Assembly (NCBI GenBank): GCA_964645785.1
Contig: CAZYAV010000021.1
Span: forward strand, 1 to 44,812
Direction of reading: 5' to 3'
DNA from: CALWZE01 sp964645785
GTDB lineage: Bacteria > Bacillota > Clostridia > Oscillospirales > Ruminococcaceae
Length of the DNA stretch: 44,812 nucleotides
The translations under genes were made by a program, and so were the position numbers. Position 1 is the stretch's first letter. Every line of letters begins with the position of its first letter. The notes under the pieces were generated by a model, which was not told the DNA's origin, did no database searches, and saw nothing but the letters and a program-made list of their open reading frames with translations. Below are positions 1 through 9,198 of this stretch, in pieces.

Positions 1-170
1 GCCGGGCAAAGGGCCGCGGCGCCGGGCTTGCCGCGTTTGCTCATCGCCTGCCGTTCCCTTTCGGGCTTTGCCCGCGGCAATCCATCCGGGGTCGCCGGCA
101 CGACCGGCCGCATAGGGCACAGCCTGTTGTCCCGGGCACCCTGCACCCCGGGCGAAATTTTTGGCAAAAG

Positions 171-191
171 CCACCCCGCCGCACGGGGCGG
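171..191 (-). terminator. Possible weak terminator downstream of radC
   Basis: Read on the minus strand, an 8-bp stem (CCGCCCCG with CGGGGTGG, one G-T pair) closes a 5-nt loop and is followed by CTTTTG. It lies about 58 nt past the radC stop. The T tract is short, so this is a tentative call. I see no gene in positions 1-248. Confidence 0.3.
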
Positions 192-248
192 TCAGCAGAG
201 GAAGCCAGCACGGCCAAAGTGTCCGCTTTCCCCCGCGCGGGGCGCGGC

Positions 249-938
249 TCAGCGCAGCGTCTCCCGCATGTTGTAAATCACGCCCGCGTCGGCGAGGGAG
301 ATGGCGAACTTTTCGCCGACGATGATGTGGTCGCTCAGGGTGACGTCGATCATCTTCAGCGCGCGCATAATCTGGCGCGTCGCCTCCAGGTCGTCGTCCG
401 AGGCGATTGCCAGCCCGTTCGGGTGGTTGTGGGTCACAATCACCGAAACTGCCTTGTTTATGCTGGCAAGCTCCACAATCCGCTTAATCGAGACCGCCGT
501 CTGGGTCAGACTGCCGCGGGTGATTTCGGCGCAGTTGATGAGCTTGAGCCTGGCATCAAAGCAGAGCAGATAGCTCACCTCCCGCTGCTCGCCGACGAAG
601 AGGGACTGCGCGTAGCGAATCGCCGCGGCCGAGCTTGTGGCCACAAAGGCCTTCTGGTTTTTCTGCGCCTCGTAATAGGCGCGCGTCTCAAAAACGGCCT
701 TGAGCAGCACCGCCGTGTGTTCCCCGACGCCCTCCACCTGCCGCAGGCTCTGCAAATCGGCCTCCAGCACATGGTCGAACCCGCCAAACGCCGCAATCAG
801 CCGGTGCGCCAGCTCGTTGGTGTCCTTGCGCGGGATTGCGAAGGACAGCAGCAGCTCAAGCGCCTCGTGCGGCTCAAAATCCCGCAGGCCGTTTTTGATA
901 AACCGGTTCTTCAGCCGCTGCCGGTGTCCCTCGTGCAT
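249..938 (-). CDS. radC: RadC family JAB/MPN-domain protein
   Basis: The 229-aa product has the usual RadC length and layout: an N-terminal helix-hairpin-helix region (about residues 1-75) and a C-terminal JAB/MPN (JAMM) metal-binding domain. The metal motif is visible as HNHPNG followed by SDDD near residues 170-181, preceded by the conserved region around EITRGSLTQT. RadC proteins were once linked to DNA repair, but their biochemical role is not settled; the JAMM fold suggests a metalloprotease-like or nuclease-like activity. It diverges from the neighbouring rluA-type gene, sharing a 103-bp intergenic region. No second gene follows it in the window, so it appears to be the last or only gene of its unit. 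Confidence 0.93.
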   Translation of the reverse strand: MHEGHRQRLKNRFIKNGLRDFEPHEALELLLSFAIPRKDTNELAHRLIAAFGGFDHVLEADLQSLRQVEGVGEHTAVLLKAVFETRAYYEAQKNQKAFVATSSAAAIRYAQSLFVGEQREVSYLLCFDARLKLINCAEITRGSLTQTAVSIKRIVELASINKAVSVIVTHNHPNGLAIASDDDLEATRQIMRALKMIDVTLSDHIIVGEKFAISLADAGVIYNMRETLR

Positions 939-965
939 CGAATCCCCCCCTCTGTCTGCGTTTGC

Positions 966-994
966 TTTACATCCGATTTATTCTATATTATGAT
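966..994 (+). promoter_or_regulatory. Sigma-A type promoter for the RluA-family gene
   Basis: TTTACA (966-971) and TATGAT (989-994) are separated by exactly 17 bp. The predicted start of transcription is near 1001, about 40 nt before the ATG at 1042. The region is A/T-rich in an otherwise GC-rich window. Confidence 0.7.
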
Positions 995-1041
995 AGACAA
1001 GCGGGCTTGTCCCGACGAAATTTTGGACGGAAAGAGCCGGA

Positions 1042-2034
1042 ATGAAACAGTATCAGATCACCGCGGCGGACGACGGCGTCCGCCTGAATCGCTTTTTGGA
1101 AAAGGCCGTTCCCGGCCTCGGCCTGTCGGCGCTTTATAAATTCCTGCGCACCAAGCGCATCAAGCGCAACGGCAGGCGCTGCGCCGCCTCCGACCGGCTG
1201 GCGGCCGGGGATGTTCTGGAACTGTATCTGCCCGATTCCTTTTTTGCCGCCGCCCCCAAACGCCCCGCGTTCCTGCGCGCCGGAAAGACGCTCGACGTCC
1301 TTTACGAGGACGAAAACATCGCGGCGCTTTACAAGCCCGCCGGGCTTCTGGCGCACGAGGACGCCAAGGAGCACGGCGACACGCTGATTGCGCGGCTGCT
1401 GCGCTATCTTTACGAAAAAGGGGAATACGACCCGGCGGGCGGCGCGGCGTTTACCCCGGCGCTGTGCAACCGCATCGACCGCGGCACCGAGGGGATCGTG
1501 CTGGCGGGCAAAAATGCGCGCGCCGCCGCGGCGCTTGGCAGGATCATCCGCGAGCGGCGCATTGTCAAAAAATACCTGTGCGTGACCCTCTCCCCGCCCC
1601 CCGCGGACGGGGTATACACCGCCTATCTGCGCAAGCAGCCGCAGGACAACCGCGCCGTCGTCAAGCCGCGCCCCTTTGCGGACGCCAAGGAAATCACCAC
1701 CGGGCTGCGCACCCTGGCGCGCCGGGCGGACGGCCTGTGCCTTGTCGAGGCCGAGCTGTTTACCGGGCGAACCCACCAGATTCGCGCCCACCTCGCCTTT
1801 TTCGGCGCGCCGATTCTCGGCGACCGGAAATACGGCTGCGGCGCGCAGAACAGCGCGTACGGCGAAGCCCGCCAGCTGCTGTGCGCCGGCAGCGTCCGCT
1901 TCGCGCTCGACCCGGACGCGGATGCCCCGCTGTTCTATCTGGACGGCAAAACGGTCGCCTGTCCCCGGATTGATTTTGTCCGGCGGTACTTCCCGGACTA
2001 TGACCCGAACCGCGCCGCGCGCTCAGAAAAATGA
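1042..2034 (+). CDS. RluA/RluC family 23S rRNA (or tRNA) pseudouridine synthase
   Basis: This 330-aa protein isomerises uridine to pseudouridine in structured RNA. An S4-like RNA-binding domain covers about residues 1-65 and the synthase domain starts near residue 85. The catalytic-loop motif reads NRIDRGTEGI, with the catalytic Asp at about 146; many family members have HRLDRDTSG, so the leading His is replaced by Asn here. The second family motif GRTHQIRAHL is at about 242-251. Domain order fits the RluC/RluD/YlyB group, but the target uridine cannot be read from sequence. The ATG at 1042 has only a weak Shine-Dalgarno (GGAAAG-like). The last 12 nt overlap the 3' end of convergent polC. Confidence 0.92.
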   Translation: MKQYQITAADDGVRLNRFLEKAVPGLGLSALYKFLRTKRIKRNGRRCAASDRLAAGDVLELYLPDSFFAAAPKRPAFLRAGKTLDVLYEDENIAALYKPAGLLAHEDAKEHGDTLIARLLRYLYEKGEYDPAGGAAFTPALCNRIDRGTEGIVLAGKNARAAAALGRIIRERRIVKKYLCVTLSPPPADGVYTAYLRKQPQDNRAVVKPRPFADAKEITTGLRTLARRADGLCLVEAELFTGRTHQIRAHLAFFGAPILGDRKYGCGAQNSAYGEARQLLCAGSVRFALDPDADAPLFYLDGKTVACPRIDFVRRYFPDYDPNRAARSEK

Positions 2035-5000
2035 AATCTGGCTTGTTCTGGGCAGACCCTCCAGCCCGCCGATATTGTCGATGGCGTCGATGAGCGACGC
2101 GGTCACCCCCGGCTCGCCCAGCAGATCCTCCGCCGAAACGCAGTTCCTGTTTTTCTGCGCAGCTGTGTACAGCGCCTCCGCCGCCGACTCGCCGACCCCC
2201 TTGAGCGCGACAAAGGGCAGCCTGATCTTGCCGTCCTCGATGCGGTACTGGGTCGCGTGGGAATTCCAGATGCTGATCGGCAGGAATTCATACCCGCGGC
2301 AGAGCATCTCGCACAGCATCTGCACAACCACATACGCATCCTCGATCTTCGCCGTGCGCTTGCTCTCGTCCCGCAGGAGAGCGCCAAGCTCGGCGAGTTT
2401 TTTCTTTGCCGCCTTTGCGCCGCCCACGGCCGCCTCAACGTCGATATCCGCGCCGCGCACCGTAAAATAGGTCGCGTAAAATGCGAGCGGGTAATAGAGC
2501 TTGTACCACGCAAGCCGGATGGCCGAGGTGATGTAGGCGGCGGCGTGCGCCTTGGGGAACATGTATTTGATCTTTTTGCAGCTTTCGATATACCATTCCG
2601 GCACGCCGCAGCTGCGCAGGGTTGCAAGATGCTGCTCGGTGAATTTCTGCGCCGCCTTGCCCTTGCGGGTGAATTCCATAATCTCAAACGCCATATCCTT
2701 CGGCACGCCCTTGCCGATCAGATAGACCATGATGCTGTCGCGCGTTCCGATGACGTCCTTGATGGTACAGGTGCCGCTGCGGATGAGATCCTGGGCGTTG
2801 TTTTTCCACACGTCGGTGCCGTGGGACAGCCCGGAAATCTGGATGAGGTCGGAAAAGGTCTTCGGCTGCGCCTCGATGAGCATGTTCCGGGAGGCGACCG
2901 TGCCCATCTCGGGAATGCCGAAGGTACCGGTTTTGCTGTCGATATCCTTTTCGGAGATGCCGAGCGGCTCAACCGAGGTGAACAGCTGCATGACCCGCTC
3001 GTCGTTCATCGGCACATCGTTGACGTTTGTGCCGGTCAGCTGCTCCAGGTGGTGGTACATGGTCGGAACCTCGTGCCCCAGCTCGTCGAGCTTGAGCAGG
3101 GTGTCGTGCAGCGAGTTAAAGTCAAAATGGGTCGTGATGATGTCGCTGTCGACCTTGTCCGCCGGGTGCTGCGCCGGGGTGAACTCGGTGATGTCATACT
3201 GCGCCGGAATAACCACCATGCCGCCCGGGTGCTGCCCGGTCGTCTGCTTGACCCCGGTGCAGCCGAGCGCCAGCCGGTTTTCCTCCGCTTTATTGACGAC
3301 CACGCCCCGCTCCTCGAGGTACTTTTTGACATAGCCGAACGCCTTTTTTTCCTGCAAAGCGGAAATCGTCCCCGCCTTGAACACGTGATCCTTGCCGAAC
3401 AGGGTCTCGGTGTATTTGTGCGCGCGGGACTGGTACTCGGACGAGAAGTTGAGGTCGATATCCGGCTGCTTTTCCCCCTTAAAGCCGAGGAAGGTCTCAA
3501 ACGGGATATCGTGGCCGTCCCCGCGCATCGGCGTGCCGCATTCGGGGCACGGGATGTTGGGCAGCTCAAAGCCGGAGCCGACCTCCGGCCGGTACTCAAA
3601 GTGCTTGCAGCTGGGGCAGATATAGTGCGGCGGCAGCGGGCAGACCTCCGAGACGCCGATCAGGTTTGCGACAAAGGAGGAGCCGACCGACCCACGCGAG
3701 CCGACATGGTAGCCGTCGCTCTCGGATTTGGACACGAGCTTTTCCGCAATCACGTACAGCACGGCGTACCCGTTGCCGATAATCGAATTCAGCTCCTTCT
3801 GCATCCGTTCGGTGACCGATTTGTCCGGGTGGTCGCCGTACCGCTCGCGCAGGTTGTTTTTCGCCATCGACGCGAGCATCTCTTCCGACCCCTCGATGGA
3901 GGGGGTATAGGTTTCGGACGGGATGGGGTAGATGTCCCCGTCGATCATGTCTGCGATTTTGTTTGTGTTTTCCACCACGACCTCATAGGCGCGGTCGCCT
4001 AGATAGCCGAACTCCTCCAGCATCTCCCCGGTTGTGCGGAAAATGAGCGGCGGCTGCTCGTCGGCGTCCTCATAGCCCATGCCGGCGGTCAGGATCTGGC
4101 GGTAAATGCCGTCCCGCTCGTCCAGAAAATGCACGTCGCAGGTCGCGACGGTCGGCTTGCCCAGCGAATCCGCCAGCGCCAGCACCTTTTTGTTCATCTC
4201 CCGGATGGCGTCGTCGTCGGCCAGCGTCTCCCGGCGCACCATAAAGCGGTTGTTGCAGACCGGCTGAATCTCAAAATAATCGTACTTGCGCGCCTTTTCG
4301 ACAACCTCGTCCCACGGGCGCCCATCCACCAGCGCGGTGTATATCTCCCCCGCCTCGCACGCGGAGCCGATCAGCAGTCCCTCCCGGTGCTTCATCAGCT
4401 CGCTGAGCGGGATACGCGGGCGCTTGTTCGCGAAGTACTCCAGATGGCTCTTGGTCACCAGCTTGTACAGATTAAGCAGACCCGTGTGGTTCTGCACAAG
4501 CAGCACCATGTGGTTGGGGCGGATGTGCGCGGTGTTCCGCCCGCCGAGGGTGGGATTGATGTCGCCGAGGGTGCGGATGTCCCGCTGCCGCATCATCGGC
4601 ACGCATTCAAAATAAATGCGGGCGAGCGCGGCAGAATCGTCGCACGCGCGGTGGTGGTTGAACTGCGGCAGCTTAAAATGGCGGGTGAGGGTGTCCAGCT
4701 TGAACTTTTTCAGCTCGGGCAGCAGCGCCTGGGTCAGGGTGAGGGTGTCCAGCGAGACCAGGCTGCGCTCCTCCCCCATCCGGCCGAGCGCCGCGCGGAT
4801 AAAGGACATGTCAAAGCCTGCGTTGTGCGCCAGCAGCGGCCGCCCGCCCGCGTATTCCAGGAACCGGCGCACCGCCTCCGCCTCCCCGGGCGCGTCGGCG
4901 ACCATCTCGTCGGTGATGCCGGTCAGCTCGGTGATTTTGGGCGGAATCGGCTTTTCGGGGTTGACGAACAGGTCGAACTCGTCCACAATCTCCCCGTCTT

Positions 5001-6348
5001 TGATGCGCACCGCGCCGATTTCGGTGATCCGCTCGGTCGAGACGTTCAGCCCGGTTGTCTCAAGGTCAAAGCAGACCAGCTCGCCGTCAATCGGGACGTC
5101 CGAATTGCCGGCGACCACCTTGGCGGAATCGTCGATATAATACGCCTCCACCCCGTAAATCGGCTTAAAATCCGGGTTCTTGTCCCGGATACCCGAAACG
5201 GCGTCCTGCACCTCGGGGTAGGCCTGCAGCACGCCGTGGTCGGTAAAGGCGACGGCGCGGTGCCCGAACTCGACCGCGCGCCTGACCACCGCCTTGGCCG
5301 TCGGCAGCGCGTCCATCATCGACATGTTGGTGTGCAGGTGCAGCTCGACCCGTTTTTTTGGCGCATCGTCCCTGCGCCGCGCCGGGGTGACCTTGATGAT
5401 GTCCCGCGGGCTGAGCACAAACTCGTTGACAAACCGGTCGTGCTGAATCTCCCCAAACACAACCAGCGTGTCCCCCACCTTCAGCTCGGCCAGCGCCGCG
5501 AACTCCCTGTCCCGGTCGAGCGCCTTCAGGTCAATCGAGCCGGTGTAGTCGGTGATGGACAGGGTGTACACCGTCATTTTGGAGCGGGTCTCCTTGGTCT
5601 CGCAGGCGAAAATCTCCCCCCAGACCACCGCGCGGCCGCCGTCCAGCGAGACCTCCCGCAGCGGCTTGAGCGCGGCAAGGGACGGCTTGCGGCCGATGAC
5701 CTGCTCGTACCCGTCGCTGTCCAGCCGCAGCAGCGGGTTATTCATATCCTCCGCGGTCAGGGTGCGGCCGCCCTTTCTGCGCGGCGGCGCCGCCTTTTTG
5801 GGAGCCGCCGGGGAAAGTGGCGCTTTCTCACTCTTCACAGGCGCGGCGGCCGCTTTCTGCGGCAGGGCGGCCGGCTGTTCCGGTTCGCCCGGCTCGGTCT
5901 CGAGCACGCCGGCCAGCTCGACGGTGATTGTCCGGCCGAACATCTCCCGCGCGGCACAGACAAACAGCCGCTCAAACTCAAGCGAGCGCAGGATGCCCGC
6001 CCCGCCGTGGCAGAGGGTGACGGTGAGCGCGTCCCCCGAAAGGTCGTACTGCGCACCGTTAAAAAAGCCGTTGAGTGCAACGCCGCGCGCAATCAGCGTC
6101 CGGATGATAAACGCGCAGCTGTCGCCGGTCAGGCTCTCCGGCGGGAACCGCCAGCGCAGGGTGACCGCCGTCCCGGGCAGCGCCTGCCGGAGGCTTTGCT
6201 CGACCGACTGCGCAAACGCCCAGTCCGGCGCGCCGCAAAACAGGGACAGAGACAGCGTCCCCCTGTCCCTGTCCACGCAGAGCTTTTCAATTGTCGCGTT
6301 CCGCGCGTCCTCCAGGTCGGGCAGAATCGCGCTCAGGCTTTTTTGCAT
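2023..6348 (-). CDS. polC: DNA polymerase III PolC (Gram-positive type, with proofreading exonuclease)
   Basis: This is the replicative DNA polymerase of low-GC Gram-positive lineages. The 1441 aa match the family length. Domains in order: N-terminal domain (1-150), an Ala/Pro/Lys-rich linker (about 150-195), an OB-fold (about 230-320), and a PHP domain beginning with HLHTNMS near 337. The PHP domain is interrupted by a DEDD 3'-5' exonuclease (DLETTG at 428-433, HNAGFD near 508, HRACDD near 566). Next come the family C polymerase core with SRGSVGSS (884-891), a four-Cys zinc site (CPSC/CPEC, 911-937) and the catalytic PDIDLNF (962-968), then the helix-hairpin-helix and C-terminal region. GAGG lies 7 nt before the ATG. 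It is the last gene of the pyrH operon, 598 bp after ispG, and overlaps the convergent RluA-type gene by 12 nt. Confidence 0.99.
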   Translation of the reverse strand: MQKSLSAILPDLEDARNATIEKLCVDRDRGTLSLSLFCGAPDWAFAQSVEQSLRQALPGTAVTLRWRFPPESLTGDSCAFIIRTLIARGVALNGFFNGAQYDLSGDALTVTLCHGGAGILRSLEFERLFVCAAREMFGRTITVELAGVLETEPGEPEQPAALPQKAAAAPVKSEKAPLSPAAPKKAAPPRRKGGRTLTAEDMNNPLLRLDSDGYEQVIGRKPSLAALKPLREVSLDGGRAVVWGEIFACETKETRSKMTVYTLSITDYTGSIDLKALDRDREFAALAELKVGDTLVVFGEIQHDRFVNEFVLSPRDIIKVTPARRRDDAPKKRVELHLHTNMSMMDALPTAKAVVRRAVEFGHRAVAFTDHGVLQAYPEVQDAVSGIRDKNPDFKPIYGVEAYYIDDSAKVVAGNSDVPIDGELVCFDLETTGLNVSTERITEIGAVRIKDGEIVDEFDLFVNPEKPIPPKITELTGITDEMVADAPGEAEAVRRFLEYAGGRPLLAHNAGFDMSFIRAALGRMGEERSLVSLDTLTLTQALLPELKKFKLDTLTRHFKLPQFNHHRACDDSAALARIYFECVPMMRQRDIRTLGDINPTLGGRNTAHIRPNHMVLLVQNHTGLLNLYKLVTKSHLEYFANKRPRIPLSELMKHREGLLIGSACEAGEIYTALVDGRPWDEVVEKARKYDYFEIQPVCNNRFMVRRETLADDDAIREMNKKVLALADSLGKPTVATCDVHFLDERDGIYRQILTAGMGYEDADEQPPLIFRTTGEMLEEFGYLGDRAYEVVVENTNKIADMIDGDIYPIPSETYTPSIEGSEEMLASMAKNNLRERYGDHPDKSVTERMQKELNSIIGNGYAVLYVIAEKLVSKSESDGYHVGSRGSVGSSFVANLIGVSEVCPLPPHYICPSCKHFEYRPEVGSGFELPNIPCPECGTPMRGDGHDIPFETFLGFKGEKQPDIDLNFSSEYQSRAHKYTETLFGKDHVFKAGTISALQEKKAFGYVKKYLEERGVVVNKAEENRLALGCTGVKQTTGQHPGGMVVIPAQYDITEFTPAQHPADKVDSDIITTHFDFNSLHDTLLKLDELGHEVPTMYHHLEQLTGTNVNDVPMNDERVMQLFTSVEPLGISEKDIDSKTGTFGIPEMGTVASRNMLIEAQPKTFSDLIQISGLSHGTDVWKNNAQDLIRSGTCTIKDVIGTRDSIMVYLIGKGVPKDMAFEIMEFTRKGKAAQKFTEQHLATLRSCGVPEWYIESCKKIKYMFPKAHAAAYITSAIRLAWYKLYYPLAFYATYFTVRGADIDVEAAVGGAKAAKKKLAELGALLRDESKRTAKIEDAYVVVQMLCEMLCRGYEFLPISIWNSHATQYRIEDGKIRLPFVALKGVGESAAEALYTAAQKNRNCVSAEDLLGEPGVTASLIDAIDNIGGLEGLPRTSQISFF

Positions 6349-6946
6349 ATGTGTTCCTCAATCGTGAAATTGTGTCTTTCTCGCTTCCGGGGCGCCGAAA
6401 TACAGGCGCAGGGGCGGTCCGCAATCCGCCGGTTTGCCCGGTTTTTCCCGCACCGCCCGCGCAGGCATGGCGGAATCCGGTTTTGCGTATCTCGCCGGAT
6501 TGGGCAAGCCCGGCCTGCCCTTCCCGCATCGCCTGTGCGGGCGGTGCCGCGGCCGGATGCGTATCGAATGCGCCTTTTTGGCTCCGGGCGCGCGGCTCCG
6601 GGTGCTTGTCTGTCCGCACGACACTGCGCGGCGTTTGCGTATCCTTCCCGGCTTGGGGCAAGCCCGGCCTGCTTTTCCGCGCCGCCCGCACGGGCGGTGC
6701 CGCGATGCAAGCGCACCGAATGAATCTCTTTGGCCAAGCGCGCGGCCGAGCACGCGGCTGTGTACCCTTGCCGTTTACACAGCGCTGCGCACAGCTTTGC
6801 GCGCATTAGGATAGCCGCCGGTACAGCCGGTGCATATCCTGCCCGACCGCCGCAGGTTTTGACCCGCAGCCGCGGCACGCAGCCGGTTTGGGCGCAGAGC
6901 AATGTGTCCTCGTCCGCGCACGGCCGGCGCGCCGGGACACGCCGCC
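6349..6946. other. 598-bp gene-free spacer between ispG and polC
   Basis: I find no convincing gene, RNA or strong promoter here. Short open frames exist on both strands, but they overlap one another, lack ribosome binding sites and have arginine/proline-rich sequences typical of GC-rich noncoding DNA. The left half consists of imperfect repeats, described separately. An unusually long gap inside an otherwise tightly packed operon suggests an insertion of repeat DNA, or that polC has an unrecognised promoter here. Confidence 0.6.
6433..6720. repeat. Imperfect long direct repeats upstream of polC
   Basis: Two related segments of roughly 90 bp begin with the identical TTTGCGTATC at 6482 and 6634 (period 152 bp). 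Both continue with near-identical GGCAAGCCCGGCCTGC, then GGGCGGTGCCGCG and CGAATG. A third, shorter relative (CCCGG, CCCGCACCGCCCGCGCAGGC) lies at about 6437-6470. Each unit is itself rich in inverted GCCGGGC/GCCCGGC-type segments, so transcripts would be heavily folded. Confidence 0.65.
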
Positions 6947-7981
6947 TCAGACCATCCGCTCGATTTCGGTCAGCAGCTCTGCGGCGATGTCCCCCGTCAG
7001 CTTGCGGACGACCTCCCCTTTTTTGAACAGGACGGCGCAGTCCCGCCCGCCCGCGATGCCGATATCCGCCTCGGCTGCCTCACCGGGGCCGTTGACGACG
7101 CAGCCCATCACCGCTATTTTCAGCTTCTTTTGAATGTGCCGCGTTTTTTGCTCGATCTCCTTTGCGATGGAGACGAGGTCGATTTCCGTCCGGCCGCAGG
7201 TTGGGCAGGAGACAATCTGCACCCCGCCGCCCAGGCCGACCGCCTTGAGGATGTCCCGCGCCGCCTCGATTTCCCGCACCGGATCGTCGGTCAGCGAGAC
7301 GCGGACGGTGTCGCCGATGCCCTCGCACAGCAGTGCGCCGATCCCGATTGCGGATTTGAGCAGCCCCATGTGATAGGTGCCCGCCTCGGTCACGCCGAGG
7401 TGCAGCGGGTAATCGCACTGCGCCGATGCCAGCCGGTACGCCTCCAGCATGGTGCGCAGGTCGGAGGATTTAATCGACAGCACAATCCGGTCGTAGTCGT
7501 ATTTCTCGATAAGCCTTGCGTGGTAAAACGCGCTCTCCACCAGCGCCTGTGCGGTCGGCCCGCCGTGCCGCGCCAGAATCTCCTTCTCAACCGACCCGGA
7601 GTTCACCCCGACGCGGATCGGGATATTGCGCTGCTTGCAGGCCTGCACAACCGCCCGGACGTGGTCGTCCTCCCCGATATTGCCGGGGTTGATGCGGATC
7701 TTGTCCACCCCGGCGGCCGCGCTCTCCAGCGCAAGGCGATAGTCAAAGTGGATGTCCGCGACGAGCGGGATATCCACTGCCTCTTTGATTGCGGGAATCA
7801 GGCGCAGCGCCTCCCGGTTTGGGATGGCGACGCGCACGATTTCGCAGCCCGCCGCCTCCAGCGCGCGCGCCTGCGCGACATTCCCCGCCACGTCAAGGTG
7901 GTGCACGTTGAGCATGGACTGCACCGAAACCGGCGCGCCGCCGCCGATGGTCAGCCCGCCGACCCGGATGGATTTTGTCAT
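6947..7981 (-). CDS. ispG: 4-hydroxy-3-methylbut-2-en-1-yl diphosphate synthase (IspG/GcpE)
   Basis: IspG makes HMBPP from MEcPP in the MEP isoprenoid pathway, using a [4Fe-4S] cluster. The 344-aa protein has the TIM-barrel N-terminal part (IGGGAPVSVQSM near residue 12, VADIHFDYRLAL, RINPGNIG) and the C-terminal Fe-S domain with cysteines in SCPTCGRT and GCVVNGPGE. The motif after VQSM reads LNVHHLDV, where many IspGs have TNTxTxDV; this is a mild deviation. I chose ATG 7981 because the protein then starts MTKSIRVGG as in the family. The frame stays open upstream to 8140, but that part is Ala/Gly/Arg-rich and unlike IspG. GGAG is close to the ATG. It lies downstream of rseP in the pyrH operon, with dxr of the same pathway two genes upstream. 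Confidence 0.97.
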   Translation of the reverse strand: MTKSIRVGGLTIGGGAPVSVQSMLNVHHLDVAGNVAQARALEAAGCEIVRVAIPNREALRLIPAIKEAVDIPLVADIHFDYRLALESAAAGVDKIRINPGNIGEDDHVRAVVQACKQRNIPIRVGVNSGSVEKEILARHGGPTAQALVESAFYHARLIEKYDYDRIVLSIKSSDLRTMLEAYRLASAQCDYPLHLGVTEAGTYHMGLLKSAIGIGALLCEGIGDTVRVSLTDDPVREIEAARDILKAVGLGGGVQIVSCPTCGRTEIDLVSIAKEIEQKTRHIQKKLKIAVMGCVVNGPGEAAEADIGIAGGRDCAVLFKKGEVVRKLTGDIAAELLTEIERMV

Positions 7982-8157
7982 CTTCTCCGCCCCGCTTTCC
8001 CTGTTTATTCTTCCGCATTCTCCTAAAAGCCCGCTGCCCGCTTTGCAGGCCGAACCGGCAGGCGCAGCCCGCCCGGCACAGCCGGGAAAGGGCTTGCCGC
8101 CGCCCGCGCCGCATCGCCGCGCAGCTGCCTGTATGGACATATCCGCGGCCGCGCCGC

Positions 8158-9189
8158 TCAGGTGAACAGCTTGGTCACATCCTGATAGGTCACAAAAATC
8201 ATCAGCGCAAACAGCAGCAGAAAGCCCGCCGTGTTGACAATCGCCTCATACTTTGCGTTGAGCCGCTTTCTGGTCAGCGCCTCTATAAGCAGGAACACCA
8301 GCCGCCCGCCGTCCAGCGCGGGCAGCGGCAGCAGGTTGAAGATGCCGAGGTTGATGGAGATGAACGCGAGAATAATCAGCACCGAGCTGAGCCCGATCGA
8401 GGTCGCCTGCCCGATCACCTGCACAATCCCGACAGGGCCGGACAGCTGGTTGATCGCCACGTTCCCCGTCACCAGATCAACCAGCGACAGGAAAATCTGC
8501 CTGCCGATCGACAGCGTCCACAGCGCCGACTTTTTCAGCACGTTGCCCACCGTCTTGGCCGCGGGCAGCACCTTGAAATCGAGGGTCAGGGTCGAAGAGC
8601 CGTCCTCGAGGGTCGTGGTGGGGAACGCGACGTCCGGAATGGTGATTACCTTGCCGTCCCGCTCCACAACGACGTCCGCGTGCCCGTCCCTGACCCGCGC
8701 CAGCTCGTAAAACATGTCGTCCGCGATAAACAGGCGGCGGCCGTTGATGGCGAGGATGGTGTCCCCGACCGCAAGGCCGGAGCTCTCGGTCAGCGCGCCG
8801 GGCTGGAACACGCTGATGGTGCGGGAGGCGAGCGCGCTCTCGCTCGCCGTCAGGCAAAGCAGCACGGCAAAGCCGAGCAGCAGGTTCATGACCGCGCCCG
8901 CAAGCACAACCGCAATCCGCCGGCCGACCGGCGCTTTGGAAAAGGAGCCCTCGGCGTCGCTGTCCTCGTCCTCCCCCTCCATGGCGCAAAAGCCGCCGAT
9001 GGGGAACAGGCGCAGGCTGTACTGCGTCTCCCCCTTCTTGCGCTTCCACAGCACCGGCCCCATCCCGAGCGCGAACTCGTTGACCCGGATGCCGCTCTTT
9101 TTTGCGACAATAAAGTGGCCGAATTCGTGAATGAAGATAATCAGGCCGAACACAAACACAGAGGCTATGATTTTAATCAGTAAGCTCAT
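8158..9189 (-). CDS. rseP: Site-2 intramembrane metalloprotease RseP
   Basis: RseP/RasP cleaves membrane-anchored regulators such as anti-sigma factors within the bilayer. The 343-aa protein has the zinc motif HEFGH at 21-25 inside the first membrane segment. A single PDZ domain follows at roughly residues 105-190, and the third metal-ligand region reads NLLPLPALDGGR near 287. A further hydrophobic segment closes the C terminus. I start at ATG 9189 with AGGAG 6 nt upstream; a TTG one codon earlier would be too close to that site. The gap to dxr is 9 bp, so the two are surely co-transcribed. The dxr-rseP order is the standard arrangement of this cluster. Confidence 0.96.
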   Translation of the reverse strand: MSLLIKIIASVFVFGLIIFIHEFGHFIVAKKSGIRVNEFALGMGPVLWKRKKGETQYSLRLFPIGGFCAMEGEDEDSDAEGSFSKAPVGRRIAVVLAGAVMNLLLGFAVLLCLTASESALASRTISVFQPGALTESSGLAVGDTILAINGRRLFIADDMFYELARVRDGHADVVVERDGKVITIPDVAFPTTTLEDGSSTLTLDFKVLPAAKTVGNVLKKSALWTLSIGRQIFLSLVDLVTGNVAINQLSGPVGIVQVIGQATSIGLSSVLIILAFISINLGIFNLLPLPALDGGRLVFLLIEALTRKRLNAKYEAIVNTAGFLLLFALMIFVTYQDVTKLFT

Positions 9190-9198
9190 CAATTTCTC

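Noticed and set aside
4129..6723. 864-codon open frame antisense to polC
   Set aside because: Mirror frame of PolC in GC-rich DNA. Similar mirror frames occur opposite ftsH-hpt (27801-30425) and the topoisomerase genes (23064-25775).
6287..6902. Overlapping short open frames on both strands between ispG and polC
   Set aside because: They are mutually overlapping, Arg/Pro/Gly-rich and follow the DNA repeats; there is no sign of selection on any one frame.
7982..8140. Longer IspG with 53 extra N-terminal residues
   Set aside because: The added part is low-complexity Ala/Gly/Arg and unlike IspG; the inner ATG gives the family start.
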